This document shows positions 1-8,443 of a stretch of 13,609 nt of DNA, piece by piece; position 1 is the stretch's first letter; every line of letters starts with the position of its first letter. The DNA comes from DASYXW01 sp035934405 (lineage in GTDB: Bacteria > Acidobacteriota > Terriglobia > UBA7540): contig DASYXW010000025.1 in the NCBI GenBank assembly GCA_035934405.1, positions 1 through 13,609 of the forward strand, given 5' to 3'. The translations under genes were made by a program, and so were the position numbers. The notes beneath the pieces are model-generated. The model saw only the letters and a program-made list of their open reading frames with translations. It was not told the DNA's origin and did not search any database.

Positions 1-2121
1 CAGCAGAACCAGCGACGGCGTCAGGCCCCACTTGGCGCGCGCCGACACGATGAACTCGTCCACCACGGTCTGGGCGCCGTTGATAAAGTCGCCGTACTGC
101 GCCTCCCAAATCACCAGGCGGTCGGGGGCCTGCACGTTGTACCCATATTCGAAACCGAGGCAGGCGTTTTCACTCAGCGGGCTGTTGTGGACCTCGAACG
201 CGGCGCGCGCCTGCGGCAACGTCTGGAGGGGAATGAACGGTCCTCCTGTCTTCACGTCGTGAAACACGGCGTGACGCTGGCTGAACGTGCCACGTGCCGC
301 GTCCTGGCCCGTGAACCGGACGGCGACGCCGTCGGCCAGGATGGAGGCGAGCGCGAGTTCCTCGGCCGCCGCCCAGTCCACCGTGCGCTCGTCCAGCGTG
401 TCGAGCGCTTTGCGGCGCCGCTCCCTCGCTCGCTCCAGCTTGCGGTTGGCGGTAAAGTCGGCGGGCAGTTCCAGCAGCGACGCGTTAAGCTCCCGCAGAC
501 GTTCCGCCGGGACCGCGGTTCGCGCCTGGCGGGCGGCGCCAGACGGAGGCGGCTCCGGCACCGGCTCCACAAGCTGGCGCTCGGCATCGAGCGACCGCAT
601 CACCGCTTCAATCTCGCCCGTATGCCGACGCACGAGCTCGTCGGCAAGGCGCTCTTCGATTGCGCCGCGGTCGACCAGCGTCTTCGCCCAAAGCTGCCGG
701 ACTGTCGGGTGGCTGGCGATTTTCTGGTACATCAGCGGCTGGGTGAAGCTTGGCTCATCGCCTTCGTTGTGTCCGTAACGGCGATAGCCGACGAGATCAA
801 TCACGAAATCCTTCTGGAACCTCGTCCGGTAGGCTAGCGCCAGACGGGCGGCTTCGAGGCACGCCTCGGGATGGTCGGCGTTGACGCGCACGATCGGAAT
901 GCGGAAGCCGCGCGCCAGGTCGCTCGCGTAAATTGTGCTGCGGCCATCCTCGGGCGTGGTGGTGAATCCGAGCTGGTTGTTAGCGACAATGTGAACCGTG
1001 CCGCCGGTCCGGTAGCCGGGCAGCCGATAAAGGTTCAGCGTCTCGGCCACCACGCCCTGGCCAGGGAATGAGGCGTCGCCGTGAATCAGAATCGGCAGCG
1101 TTCGCGTGGGATCGAACCGCGGCGCGCCTGGTCGGTCCACCGTCGTTCCTGCCGCCCGCGCCATTCCTTCCACCACCGGGTTCACCGCTTCGAGGTGGCT
1201 GGGATTGGGGGCGAGCGTGACCACCATGTCGGCGGCCTCGCCCTCCTTAAGCGCGAGGCGCGCGCCGGCGTGATACTTCACGTCGCCCGTCCATCCCAGG
1301 TACTCGCGAATGTTGCTCCGGTGCAGCGGGTCTTTGAACTCCGCGAAAATCTGCGCGTAGGGTTTGTTCAGCACGTGCGCCAGGACGTTCAGCCGCGCCC
1401 GGTGCGCCATGCCGATCAGGATGTTGTGGAACTTTGCCTCGGCGGCCCGGCCGATGATCTCATCGAGCACGGGAATCAGGATGCCGAGCCCCTCGATCGA
1501 AAACCGTGTCTTGCCGGGGAACGTGCGATGGATGAAAAGCTCGAAGACGCCCTCTTGCGTGAGCCGGTCGAGCAGCGCCACTTCGTCAATGGGATCGGCG
1601 GGCGGCCGGAAGAGGCCAGCCTCCGCCGCCGTTCGCAACCAGTCGCGCTCTTCGGGGTCACGCAGATGGGCGTAGTCGTAGCCGGTGACCGACGAGTAGA
1701 CCTGCCGCAGCGCCTGAATCACCTCCCAGGCGTTTGCCTTGCCCTCGGCAACCTGACCCACAATCAGGCTGGCCGGTAGGCTACGCAGGTCGTCCTCGGT
1801 GACGGCGTGGAACGCCGGGTCAAGGGAGGGATCGCCCGGCGACGCGCTGCCGAGCGGGTCGATCTGAGCCGCCAGATGTCCGAACTTGCGGATGGATTCG
1901 GCGAGATTCACCGCGCCGACAATGTGAGCAACCGGGATTGTTGTGGAGACGACTGCGGCAAGCTCCGGGGCCGCTACCGCTGTCGGTTCCGCCGACGGGG
2001 TCCACCGCTCGAAGATCGCACGGCTGGCGGCGTCAATGGAACTAGGATCGCGGCGGTATCGCTCATAAAGCTCGGCGACGTATCCGGCGTTAATTCCCTG
2101 GAATTCGCGTCCGATGTCCAT
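1..2121 (-). CDS. sucA: 2-oxoglutarate dehydrogenase E1 component (partial, 3' end beyond window)
   Basis: ThDP-dependent E1 of the 2-oxoglutarate dehydrogenase complex; it decarboxylates 2-oxoglutarate and passes the succinyl group to the E2 lipoyl arm in the TCA cycle. I translated the minus strand from ATG at 2121: 707 codons stay open to base 1, about three quarters of the usual ~930 residues. Seen: an N-terminal YVAELYERYRRDP segment like the E2-contact region, HRTFPGKTRFSIEG near residue 200, GMAHRARLN at 237-245 (H240 matches a substrate/ThDP-contact histidine of the family), the ThDP motif GDA at 348-350 with the NN pair at 381-382, NPSHLEAVNPVVEG, and GYRRYGHNEGDEP. Family members usually have GMAHRGRLN, so A242 is a small oddity. 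No clear Shine-Dalgarno precedes the ATG. The gene is divergent from aceE. Identity is secure; the missing C-terminus cannot be judged. Confidence 0.95.
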   Translation of the reverse strand, partial: MDIGREFQGINAGYVAELYERYRRDPSSIDAASRAIFERWTPSAEPTAVAAPELAAVVSTTIPVAHIVGAVNLAESIRKFGHLAAQIDPLGSASPGDPSLDPAFHAVTEDDLRSLPASLIVGQVAEGKANAWEVIQALRQVYSSVTGYDYAHLRDPEERDWLRTAAEAGLFRPPADPIDEVALLDRLTQEGVFELFIHRTFPGKTRFSIEGLGILIPVLDEIIGRAAEAKFHNILIGMAHRARLNVLAHVLNKPYAQIFAEFKDPLHRSNIREYLGWTGDVKYHAGARLALKEGEAADMVVTLAPNPSHLEAVNPVVEGMARAAGTTVDRPGAPRFDPTRTLPILIHGDASFPGQGVVAETLNLYRLPGYRTGGTVHIVANNQLGFTTTPEDGRSTIYASDLARGFRIPIVRVNADHPEACLEAARLALAYRTRFQKDFVIDLVGYRRYGHNEGDEPSFTQPLMYQKIASHPTVRQLWAKTLVDRGAIEERLADELVRRHTGEIEAVMRSLDAERQLVEPVPEPPPSGAARQARTAVPAERLRELNASLLELPADFTANRKLERARERRRKALDTLDERTVDWAAAEELALASILADGVAVRFTGQDAARGTFSQRHAVFHDVKTGGPFIPLQTLPQARAAFEVHNSPLSENACLGFEYGYNVQAPDRLVIWEAQYGDFINGAQTVVDEFIVSARAKWGLTPSLVLL

Positions 2122-2164
2122 GAAGTCTGGGCCAATCACTCATCTGGCGTTTGATGCGGAAATA

Positions 2165-2192
2165 ATGCTATCATCGTTAGGGACATCTGCAA
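2165..2192 (-). promoter_or_regulatory. candidate sucA promoter
   Basis: Read on the minus strand: TTGCAG (2187-2192), a 16-bp spacer, then TAGCAT (2165-2170) preceded by TGA, which makes an extended -10. Transcription would start near 2158, giving a leader of roughly 37 nt before the sucA ATG. The match is by eye to the sigma-70 consensus and is only moderately strong. Confidence 0.4.
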
Positions 2193-2442
2193 AGCCGCGG
2201 GCCGCGCGACGCGTTTACTTGAGTTTGACCTGGCATCAGCCTTGGAAAAACCCGCGATGAGCCAATCCGGCAAAACGCTGCATCATGACCGATGGCAACG
2301 GGGCACGTTGGCACGTGGAAATCAGGAGAGTGCCGGTGATCGTCGAAGGTTCTATCCCCCAGAGGTGGCGACGCAAGCACGAGCTGTTCCCAGCCGCCCA
2401 GGGCATCGGAATACACAAACATCATGAAATGTTACGAACGAA

Positions 2443-2554
2443 GCCGTCAACATATTGAAAACAAAAGAAGGAATGTTTTTTGCTGCACTGCAAATCCGCC
2501 AACATATTGAAAATGAATGCTTTATCTCAATTAAAGCCGTCAAAATATTGAAGC
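2443..2554. repeat. three phased palindromic repeats, putative operator array
   Basis: Three 19-bp copies start at 2443, 2495 and 2536. Their cores are TCAACATATTGA, CCAACATATTGA and TCAAAATATTGA, i.e. the palindrome TCAA-N4-TTGA, each preceded by the same GCCG/TCCG flank. Start-to-start distances are 52 and 41 bp, close to five and four helical turns, so the copies would lie on one face of the DNA. This is typical of cooperative repressor or activator binding. The regulator is not in the window. The sites differ from the E. coli PdhR operator as I know it (AATTGGT...ACCAATT). Confidence 0.6.
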
Positions 2555-2723
2555 TAAATACTTTAGTTGAATCCTCGGCTTTTTAGCGGCTTGCCGCTCT
2601 GAAATGATGAGCTTTCGTTTCGCGAACGGTCGCATCTGATGGCGAAAGAAAGACTTAGTTCGCTTGCAATCAATGTAGGGATGCCACGCGAGCCCGGCCA
2701 AAGCTTGAGACATGGGCGGAGAT

Positions 2724-2727
2724 AGGA
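2724..2727 (+). promoter_or_regulatory. aceE ribosome binding site
   Basis: AGGA lies 6 nt before the ATG at 2734 and supports that start for aceE. Confidence 0.6.
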
Positions 2728-2733
2728 CAAGTT

Positions 2734-5433
2734 ATGAGCACCCAACCGACTTTGCCGCCGATTCCTGAAGAAGAAGTCATCGAAACGCGCGAATGGCTGG
2801 AATCGTTCGACTACGTTCTGAAGCATTCCGGACCCGACCGCGCCACCCGCCTGTTGCGCACCCTGCGCATCCACGCCCAGCAGGATGGCCTGCGAATTCC
2901 TTATACCGCCAGCACGCCGTACATGAATACGATTCCCGTCGATGAGGAGCCGCCGTTCCCCGGAAGCATCGAGATCGAGCGCACCATCAAGAGCCTGGTG
3001 CGCTGGAACGCTATGGCCATGGTGGTGCGGGCCAATCGCGAGGAAGAAGGCATCGGCGGCCACATCTCCACTTACGCATCGCAGGCGACGCTGTTTGAGA
3101 TCGGATTCAACCACTTCTTCCGAACTCGCAACGAAAAGGGCGAAGGCGACCTGGTTTACTTCCAGGGACACGCCTCGCCGGGGGTTTACGCCCGCGCGTT
3201 CCTCGAAGGCCGCATCACCGCCGAGCAGCTTGCGAACTTCCGCCGCGAGTGCGGGCCCACCGGTGGACTCTCCTCTTACCCGCACCCCTGGCTCATGCCG
3301 GACTTTTGGGAGTTTCCCACCGTCTCGATGGGCCTCGCGCCCATTATGTCCATTTACCAGGCGCGCTTCAGCCGGTATCTGGAGGACCGCCACCTCAAAG
3401 ACACCTCCGGCCAGAAGGTGTGGGCCTTCCTGGGCGACGGCGAGATGGACGAGCCGGAGTCGCTCGGGGCGATCTCACTCGCCTCAAGAGAGAAGCTCGA
3501 CAACCTCATCTGGGTGGTCAGTTGCAACATGCAGCGGCTCGACGGTCCGGTGCGCGGCAACGGCAACGTGATCCGGGAGCTGGAGTCGGTTTTTCGCGGG
3601 GCAGGATGGAAAGTGATCAAGGTGGTCTGGGGCAGCGACTGGGATCCGCTGTTCGCCAAGGACGAGGAGGGGCTTCTCGCCAAGCGGATGGGTGAAGTGG
3701 TGGACGGCGAGCGGCAGAAATATACCGTAGAGCCGGGCAATTATTTCCGCCAGCACTTCTTCGGCGCCGACCCGCGCTTGCTCGACATGGTGAAGCATCT
3801 CTCCGACGATCAGCTTCGTAAACTGCGGCTGGGCGGCCATGATCCGCGCAAGGTCTTTGCGGCCTACAACCTCGCCGCGCACCACACCGGGTCGCCCGTG
3901 GTGATTCTCGCCCGCACCATCAAAGGCTACGGCCTGGGCGAGGCGGGCGAAGGCAAGAACATCACCCACCAGCAGAAGAAGCTCAACGAAGAGGAAATCC
4001 GCGCTTTCCGCAGCCGCTTCGGGATTCCGCTGTCGGACGTCGAAATCGCCGGGGCGCCGTTCTACCGGCCTCCGGACGATAGCCCGGAGATGCAATACCT
4101 GCAGGCGCGCCGCCGCGAGCTGGGAGGCTACGTGCCTCGCCGCAAGGTATTCGCAGCGCCGCTCCAGCCGCCGGCCGGGGACGTCTACCAGGAGTCTTAC
4201 GAGGGCTCCAAAGGCCACGAAGTCTCGACCACCATGGCCTTCGTCAAACTGCTCTCCAAGCTTCTGCGCGACAAGCAGCTTGGCAAGCTGATTGTTCCCA
4301 TCGTGCCCGACGAGGCGCGCACCTTCGTCATGGAGGCGCTGTTTCGTCAGGTCGGCATTTACTCTCACGCCGGCCAACTCTACGATCCCGTCGACCGGGC
4401 TACGCTGCTTTACTACAAGGAGGCCACGGACGGCCAGATCCTGGAGGAGGGCATCACCGAAGCCGGCTCCATGTCATCCTTCATTGCTGCGGGCACCGCC
4501 TACGCCAACTACGGCATCAACACCATTCCGTTTTTCATCTTTTACTCGATGTTCGGATTCCAGCGCATCGGCGACCTCATCTGGGCCGCCGGTGACAACC
4601 GCGCTCGCGGCTTCTTGCTGGGCGGCACGTCAGGACGCACCACGCTCGCCGGCGAGGGTCTCCAGCATCAGGACGGCAACAGCCATCTGCTGGCCTACAC
4701 CGTGCCGAATCTGCTGGCGTACGACCCGGCTTACGCTTATGAAATCGCCGTCATCATCGAGGATGGAATCCGGCGCATGTACCAACAGGGCGAGAGCGTC
4801 TTCTACTATCTCACCCTGATGAATGAACCCTACGCGCAGCCGCCCATGCCGGAAGGCGCACGGGACGGTATTCTGAAGGGTATGTACCGGTTTAAGGCTT
4901 CGGCAAACCAGAAGGAGCAGAAGGGCCATAAGGCGAAGCCGCGCGCCCAGCTTCTTGGAAGCGGCACGATTCTGAACCAGGCGCTTGCCGCGCAGCAGAT
5001 CCTGGAAGAGAAGTACGGGGTCGCGGCTGACGTGTGGAGCGTCACCAGCTACAAGCAGCTCTACCGTGACGGTCACGACACCGAGCGCTGGAATATGCTG
5101 CACCCCGGCGAGCCGCCGCGCCAGCCTTACGTCTCTTCATGTTTGGCCGACGCGCCCGGCGTGCTCGTCGCCGCCAGCGACTACGTCAAGGCGCTACCGG
5201 ATTCGATTGCGCGCTGGGCGCCACGGCCGCTCGTCTCGCTCGGCGCTGACGGCTTCGGTCGAAGCGACGGCCGCCGCGCTTTGCGCGATTTCTTTGAGGT
5301 GGATGCCCGGTTCATCACCCTGGCTGCGCTCGCTGCGCTCGCAAGAGACAAGCAGATCGAGCCGGATGTGGTGGCACAGGCGATGAAGGAAATGGAGATT
5401 GACCCCGAGAAGGCCAACCCGGTGATTTCGTGA
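2734..5433 (+). CDS. aceE: pyruvate dehydrogenase E1, homodimeric type
   Basis: Decarboxylates pyruvate with ThDP and acetylates the lipoyl group of AceF, feeding acetyl-CoA to the TCA cycle. It has 899 residues against about 887 in E. coli AceE, so it is full length. Seen: LSSYPHPWLMPDFWEFPT, the ThDP/Mg motif GDGEMDEPES at 234-243 ending with N265 in SCNMQRLDGPVRGN, the active-site histidine H412 in GKNITHQQKK (E. coli H407), the catalytic glutamate E576 in EEGITEAGS (E. coli E571), and the strongly conserved YSMFGFQRIGDLIWAAGD and GGTSGRTTLAGEGLQHQDG blocks. ATG 2734 has a good Shine-Dalgarno. It is the first gene of aceE-aceF-lpd and is divergent from sucA. The long antisense frames across it are shadows of its GC-rich codon usage. 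Confidence 0.98.
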   Translation: MSTQPTLPPIPEEEVIETREWLESFDYVLKHSGPDRATRLLRTLRIHAQQDGLRIPYTASTPYMNTIPVDEEPPFPGSIEIERTIKSLVRWNAMAMVVRANREEEGIGGHISTYASQATLFEIGFNHFFRTRNEKGEGDLVYFQGHASPGVYARAFLEGRITAEQLANFRRECGPTGGLSSYPHPWLMPDFWEFPTVSMGLAPIMSIYQARFSRYLEDRHLKDTSGQKVWAFLGDGEMDEPESLGAISLASREKLDNLIWVVSCNMQRLDGPVRGNGNVIRELESVFRGAGWKVIKVVWGSDWDPLFAKDEEGLLAKRMGEVVDGERQKYTVEPGNYFRQHFFGADPRLLDMVKHLSDDQLRKLRLGGHDPRKVFAAYNLAAHHTGSPVVILARTIKGYGLGEAGEGKNITHQQKKLNEEEIRAFRSRFGIPLSDVEIAGAPFYRPPDDSPEMQYLQARRRELGGYVPRRKVFAAPLQPPAGDVYQESYEGSKGHEVSTTMAFVKLLSKLLRDKQLGKLIVPIVPDEARTFVMEALFRQVGIYSHAGQLYDPVDRATLLYYKEATDGQILEEGITEAGSMSSFIAAGTAYANYGINTIPFFIFYSMFGFQRIGDLIWAAGDNRARGFLLGGTSGRTTLAGEGLQHQDGNSHLLAYTVPNLLAYDPAYAYEIAVIIEDGIRRMYQQGESVFYYLTLMNEPYAQPPMPEGARDGILKGMYRFKASANQKEQKGHKAKPRAQLLGSGTILNQALAAQQILEEKYGVAADVWSVTSYKQLYRDGHDTERWNMLHPGEPPRQPYVSSCLADAPGVLVAASDYVKALPDSIARWAPRPLVSLGADGFGRSDGRRALRDFFEVDARFITLAALAALARDKQIEPDVVAQAMKEMEIDPEKANPVIS

Positions 5434-5440
5434 AGCGATG

Positions 5441-5486
5441 CTTCTTGTTTTTCTTTGCGTCTTTGCGCCTCTGCGTGAGAGGCTTT
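5441..5486. repeat. dispersed intergenic repeat (TTTGCG...CTCTGCGTGAGA type)
   Basis: The aceE-aceF gap holds iterated CTTTGCG/TCTTTGCG/CCTCTGCG units ending in TGAGAGGC. Read on the minus strand it spells peptides such as SHAEAQRRKE and TQRRKDAKK. I recognise these from many spurious ORF translations in environmental genomes, which marks a widespread non-coding repeat. That recognition is from memory; a genome-wide search was not possible here. It ends about 14 nt before the aceF ATG, so it may also form part of the translation leader. Confidence 0.6.
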
Positions 5487-5499
5487 GGGAAATGACGAC

Positions 5500-6879
5500 A
5501 TGCCAACCGAATTCAAGTTGCCTGAGTTGGGCGAAAACATAGAAAAGGGCGATCTCGTCAAGGTCCTGGTGTCCGTAGGCGATACCATCACAAAAGACCA
5601 GTCTGTCCTCGAGCTTGAAACCGACAAGGCGACGGTCGAAGTGCCGTCTCCGGTAGGCGGCGTGGTGAAGCAGATTCACGTTAAGGCGGGCGACGAGATC
5701 AAGGTGGGGCAATTGATTCTCACCGTGGACGACGACGCTGCCGCCCAGCCCTCGCCGGAAGCGAAGCCGGCCGAAGCCGCCGCGCCGCCGGTCCAACGGG
5801 CCGACGCGAAAGCTCCGCCCTCCACGAAGGAAGCGCGACCGGCGGAAAAGCCCGCTGGCCGAAACGAGCCCACGGCAGCAGTCGCCGCTCCGGCGCCTCC
5901 TGCTTCATCCGCACAGACCGTTCAACGTGGACAAGTGGTCGAGTTCGCTCTCCCGCCGCGCACGCCGATAGAGAAAACGCCCGAAGCCGCCCCGGTCATG
6001 GTGCCCGCCGCTCCATCCGTCCGCCGTATGGCGCGCGAGCTGGGCGTGGATATCACGCAGGTCCCGGGCTCCGGACCCGGCGGTCGCATTTCGACCGAAG
6101 ATGTCACCGGGCGCGTTCGTAGCATGGTGGCCGGCGCGGCCACAACGGCGCCTCCGCTTCCGGATTTCACCAAGTGGGGCGAGGTCGACCGCCAGCCCAT
6201 GTCCAACATCCGGCGCAAGACGGCGGAGCATCTGAGTTACGCGTGGTCTATCATTCCGCGCGTCACTCAATACGATGTAGCCGACATCACGAGCCTTGTG
6301 GATCTGCGAAAGGCACACGGTAAGGGCGTGGAAGCGGCGGGCGGCAAGCTGACCGTCACCGCCATCGCGCTGAAGGTCGTAGCCTCGGCGCTCAAGGTCT
6401 TCCCTCAGTTCGGCGCCAGCGTTGATGCGGCCAAGAACGAGATTGTCTACAAGAAGTATTGCCACATCGGCGTCGCCGTGGACACCGACCGCGGTCTACT
6501 CGTGCCGGTAGTGCGGAACGTGGACCGGAAGAACATCCGGGTCCTTGCCGTCGAGCTGGCGCAGCTTGCCGAGAAGGCGCGGACGAAGAAATTGACCCTT
6601 GACGAGATGCAGGGCGGCGTCTTCAGCATCAGCAACCTGGGTGGGATCGGCGGCACGGGTTTCTCGCCAGTGGTCAACTGGCCCGAAGTGGCGATCCTGG
6701 GGATCTCGCACGCCCGCACGGAACCCGTGTTCACCGACGGGCAGTTCGTGCCGCGCCTGATGCTGCCGCTGTCGCTTTCCTACGACCATCGCTTGATTGA
6801 CGGCGCGGACGCCGCTCGTTTCCTGCGGTGGGTGGCGGAAGCACTCGAGCAGCCGTTCCTGCTGGCGTTGCAGGGATAA
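5500..6879 (+). CDS. aceF: pyruvate dehydrogenase E2, dihydrolipoamide acetyltransferase
   Basis: Transfers acetyl from the lipoyl arm to CoA and forms the structural core of the PDH complex. With ATG 5500 it has 459 residues. Domains: one lipoyl domain (about 1-78) with the lipoylated lysine K43 in ETDKATVEVPS; an Ala/Pro/Lys-rich flexible linker (about 80-165); a peripheral subunit-binding domain (about 170-208, SVRRMARELGVDITQVPGSG, then GGRI); and a catalytic acyltransferase domain starting near DFTKWGEVDRQPMS and ending with YDHRLIDGADAARFL, in which H430 and D434 form the HxxxDG active site. The catalytic part resembles AceF more than SucB. GGGA at 5487-5490 is a plausible Shine-Dalgarno for ATG 5500. 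An in-frame TTG at 5485 would add five residues (MGNDD) and is less likely. E. coli AceF has three lipoyl domains; one is common elsewhere. Confidence 0.95.
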   Translation: MPTEFKLPELGENIEKGDLVKVLVSVGDTITKDQSVLELETDKATVEVPSPVGGVVKQIHVKAGDEIKVGQLILTVDDDAAAQPSPEAKPAEAAAPPVQRADAKAPPSTKEARPAEKPAGRNEPTAAVAAPAPPASSAQTVQRGQVVEFALPPRTPIEKTPEAAPVMVPAAPSVRRMARELGVDITQVPGSGPGGRISTEDVTGRVRSMVAGAATTAPPLPDFTKWGEVDRQPMSNIRRKTAEHLSYAWSIIPRVTQYDVADITSLVDLRKAHGKGVEAAGGKLTVTAIALKVVASALKVFPQFGASVDAAKNEIVYKKYCHIGVAVDTDRGLLVPVVRNVDRKNIRVLAVELAQLAEKARTKKLTLDEMQGGVFSISNLGGIGGTGFSPVVNWPEVAILGISHARTEPVFTDGQFVPRLMLPLSLSYDHRLIDGADAARFLRWVAEALEQPFLLALQG

Positions 6880-6922
6880 CGGCACAATGAGGAACTCTTC
6901 TCGCGGACGCTGCAAGGATAGG

Positions 6923-6953
6923 TTTTGAAATCTTGAATCTCAAATTTGAAATC
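6923..6953. repeat. dispersed intergenic repeat (FEISNL type)
   Basis: In the 115-bp aceF-lpd gap lies an AT-rich stretch built from GAAATC, TTGAATCTC and AAATTTGAAATC. Its minus-strand translation reads ISNLRFKISK, a peptide style (FEISNLRFQI) I know from spurious ORFs made by a common intergenic repeat of environmental bacteria. The sequence contrasts sharply in base composition with its GC-rich surroundings. Its role is unknown; the identification is from memory. Confidence 0.5.
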
Positions 6954-6994
6954 GGGCGCACTCACGAGGGCGGCGCGCGGTCACAGAATCGGCG

Positions 6995-8443
6995 ATGAGC
7001 GAAAAACCGAACTCCACACAACTAGCGGTAGTCGGCGGCGGACCCGGCGGTTACGCCGCGGCGTTCCTGGCGGCGGACCTCGGCCTAAAGGTCGCCCTGA
7101 TTGACAACGAACTGAACCCCGGCGGCGTGTGTCTCTACCGCGGATGCATCCCCTCGAAGGCGCTGCTGCACGCCGCTCGCGTCCTGACTGAAGCGCGCGA
7201 AGCGGCAAACTGGGGAATCCAATTTGCCGAGCCGAAGATTGATCTCGGCAAGCTGCGCGCCTGGAAAGACAGCGTCGTACAGAAGCTCACCGGCGGACTT
7301 GGGATCCTCTCGAAACAGCGAAAGGTGGATTACATCCGCGGCCGCGCCAGCATCCTTGACCCGGCGACGTTGCGCATCGAGAAGCACGGCGGCGGCGAGG
7401 ATCGGTTGGTGTTCGAGCACGCCATCCTGGCCACCGGTTCGCGTCCGGCGGCGATTCCGGACTTCCCCCCGAATAGCGACCGCGTGCTTGACTCGACCTC
7501 GGCGCTCGACCTCAAGCGTGTGCCGAAAAGCCTGCTGGTGGTGGGCGGAGGCTATATCGGCCTCGAAATGGCCACGGTGTATGCGGCCCTCGGAAGCAAA
7601 GTCACCGTGGTGGAAATGCTGCCGCGTCTGCTGCCGGGCGGCGTGGACGGCGACCTTGTTGCCATACTCGCCAAGCGCATGGAGAAGATCTGCGCGCGAG
7701 TGCTCGTCTCGACCAAGGTTGCCGGGATGAAGGAGCAGAAGGACGGCATTTACGTGAAGCTGGAAGGCGCGCAGGCACCGGCGGAGGAGGTCGTGTTCGA
7801 TCAAGTGCTCGTCGCGGTCGGCCGCAAGCCGAACTCGCAGATTGCCGGCCTCGAGAACACCCAAGTCAAGGTGGACGCGCGCGGCTTCATCGAGGTTGAC
7901 CTGCAGCGCCGCACTGCCGAGCCGGCCATTTACGCCATCGGCGACGTGGCGGGCGAGCCGATGCTGGCGCACAAGGCGTCGCACGAAGGCTTTGCAGCGG
8001 TCGAAGCCATCGCTGGACACAAGGTCGCGTTTGAGCCGCGCGCCATTCCCGCCGTCGTGTTCACGGACCCCGAAGTTGCCTGGTGCGGGCTCACCGAAGA
8101 CCAGGCGAAGGCCGAAGGCCGGGCGGTCGCCGTGGCCCGCTTTCCCTGGGCCGCGTCAGGCCGCGCCATCACGCTCGACCGTCCCGACGGCCTCACCAAG
8201 CTGGTGATTGACCCGGAAACCGAGCGAGTGCTGGGCGTGGGCATTGTCGGGACCGGCGCTGGAGAGCTGATCGCCGAGGGCGTGCTGGCGGTGGAGATGG
8301 CGGCGTTCGCTTCGGACGTGAGGCTCAGCATCCACCCGCATCCGACGCTCTCCGAAACGGTGATGGAATCGGCCGAGGTGTTCTTCGGCCAGAGCACCCA
8401 CGTCTACCGTCCCAAGAAAAGCCCGGCCATGCCAGCACGTTGA
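6995..8443 (+). CDS. lpd: dihydrolipoamide dehydrogenase (E3)
   Basis: FAD enzyme that reoxidises dihydrolipoyl groups with NAD+; it serves PDH and probably also the 2-oxoglutarate dehydrogenase encoded to the left. It has 482 residues, the normal length. Seen: FAD-binding GGGPGGYAAA at 14-23; the redox disulfide C46/C51 in GGVCLYRGCIPSKALL; a second Rossmann motif VVGGGYIGLEMA near 185 for NAD; AIYAIGDVAGEPMLAHKA for FAD; and the C-terminal interface catalytic pair H449/E454 in HPHPTLSE. ATG 6995 is the only sensible start before the FAD motif, although no strong Shine-Dalgarno is visible. It is the third gene of the aceE-aceF-lpd operon and ends convergently, 42 nt from the pterin dehydratase gene, with no clear terminator hairpin in between. 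Confidence 0.97.
   Translation: MSEKPNSTQLAVVGGGPGGYAAAFLAADLGLKVALIDNELNPGGVCLYRGCIPSKALLHAARVLTEAREAANWGIQFAEPKIDLGKLRAWKDSVVQKLTGGLGILSKQRKVDYIRGRASILDPATLRIEKHGGGEDRLVFEHAILATGSRPAAIPDFPPNSDRVLDSTSALDLKRVPKSLLVVGGGYIGLEMATVYAALGSKVTVVEMLPRLLPGGVDGDLVAILAKRMEKICARVLVSTKVAGMKEQKDGIYVKLEGAQAPAEEVVFDQVLVAVGRKPNSQIAGLENTQVKVDARGFIEVDLQRRTAEPAIYAIGDVAGEPMLAHKASHEGFAAVEAIAGHKVAFEPRAIPAVVFTDPEVAWCGLTEDQAKAEGRAVAVARFPWAASGRAITLDRPDGLTKLVIDPETERVLGVGIVGTGAGELIAEGVLAVEMAAFASDVRLSIHPHPTLSETVMESAEVFFGQSTHVYRPKKSPAMPAR

Larger units (their letters stand above)
2122..2733. other. divergent control region between sucA and aceE
   Basis: About 610 bp without a convincing gene. From left to right it holds the candidate sucA promoter, a GC-rich stretch (about 2200-2420) in which I recognise nothing, an AT-rich patch (about 2420-2580) with three palindromic repeats, a small hairpin AGCGGC-TT-GCCGCT at 2585-2598, and the aceE leader. 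I could not find a convincing aceE promoter. The small open frames here lack ribosome binding sites and recognisable similarity. The size and the local base composition suggest regulated expression of one or both E1 genes; that is inference. Confidence 0.6.

Noticed and set aside
187..1779. Plus-strand open frames of 216 and 232 codons on the left
   Set aside because: They lie opposite the well-supported sucA frame; the translations are Arg/Ala-rich shadow sequence without family motifs.
2177..2427. Small frames on both strands (61-82 codons) in the sucA-aceE gap
   Set aside because: They overlap each other, have no ribosome binding site and no recognisable similarity.
2443..2554. CRISPR-like array
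   Set aside because: Only three 19-bp imperfect copies with unequal spacers of 33 and 22 bp, and no cas genes; an operator array fits better.
2473..2586. 37-codon ATG frame across the second and third palindromic repeats
   Set aside because: GAAGGA abuts the ATG with no spacing, and the frame coincides with the repeat array, so a regulatory reading is simpler. A leader peptide is not fully excluded.
2563..4377. Long antisense frames (276 and 297 codons) opposite aceE
   Set aside because: aceE is full length with all catalytic motifs; the antisense frames are a by-product of GC-rich codon usage.
7085..8020. 311-codon antisense frame opposite lpd
   Set aside because: Shadow of lpd; His/Arg/Ala-rich with no domain signature.
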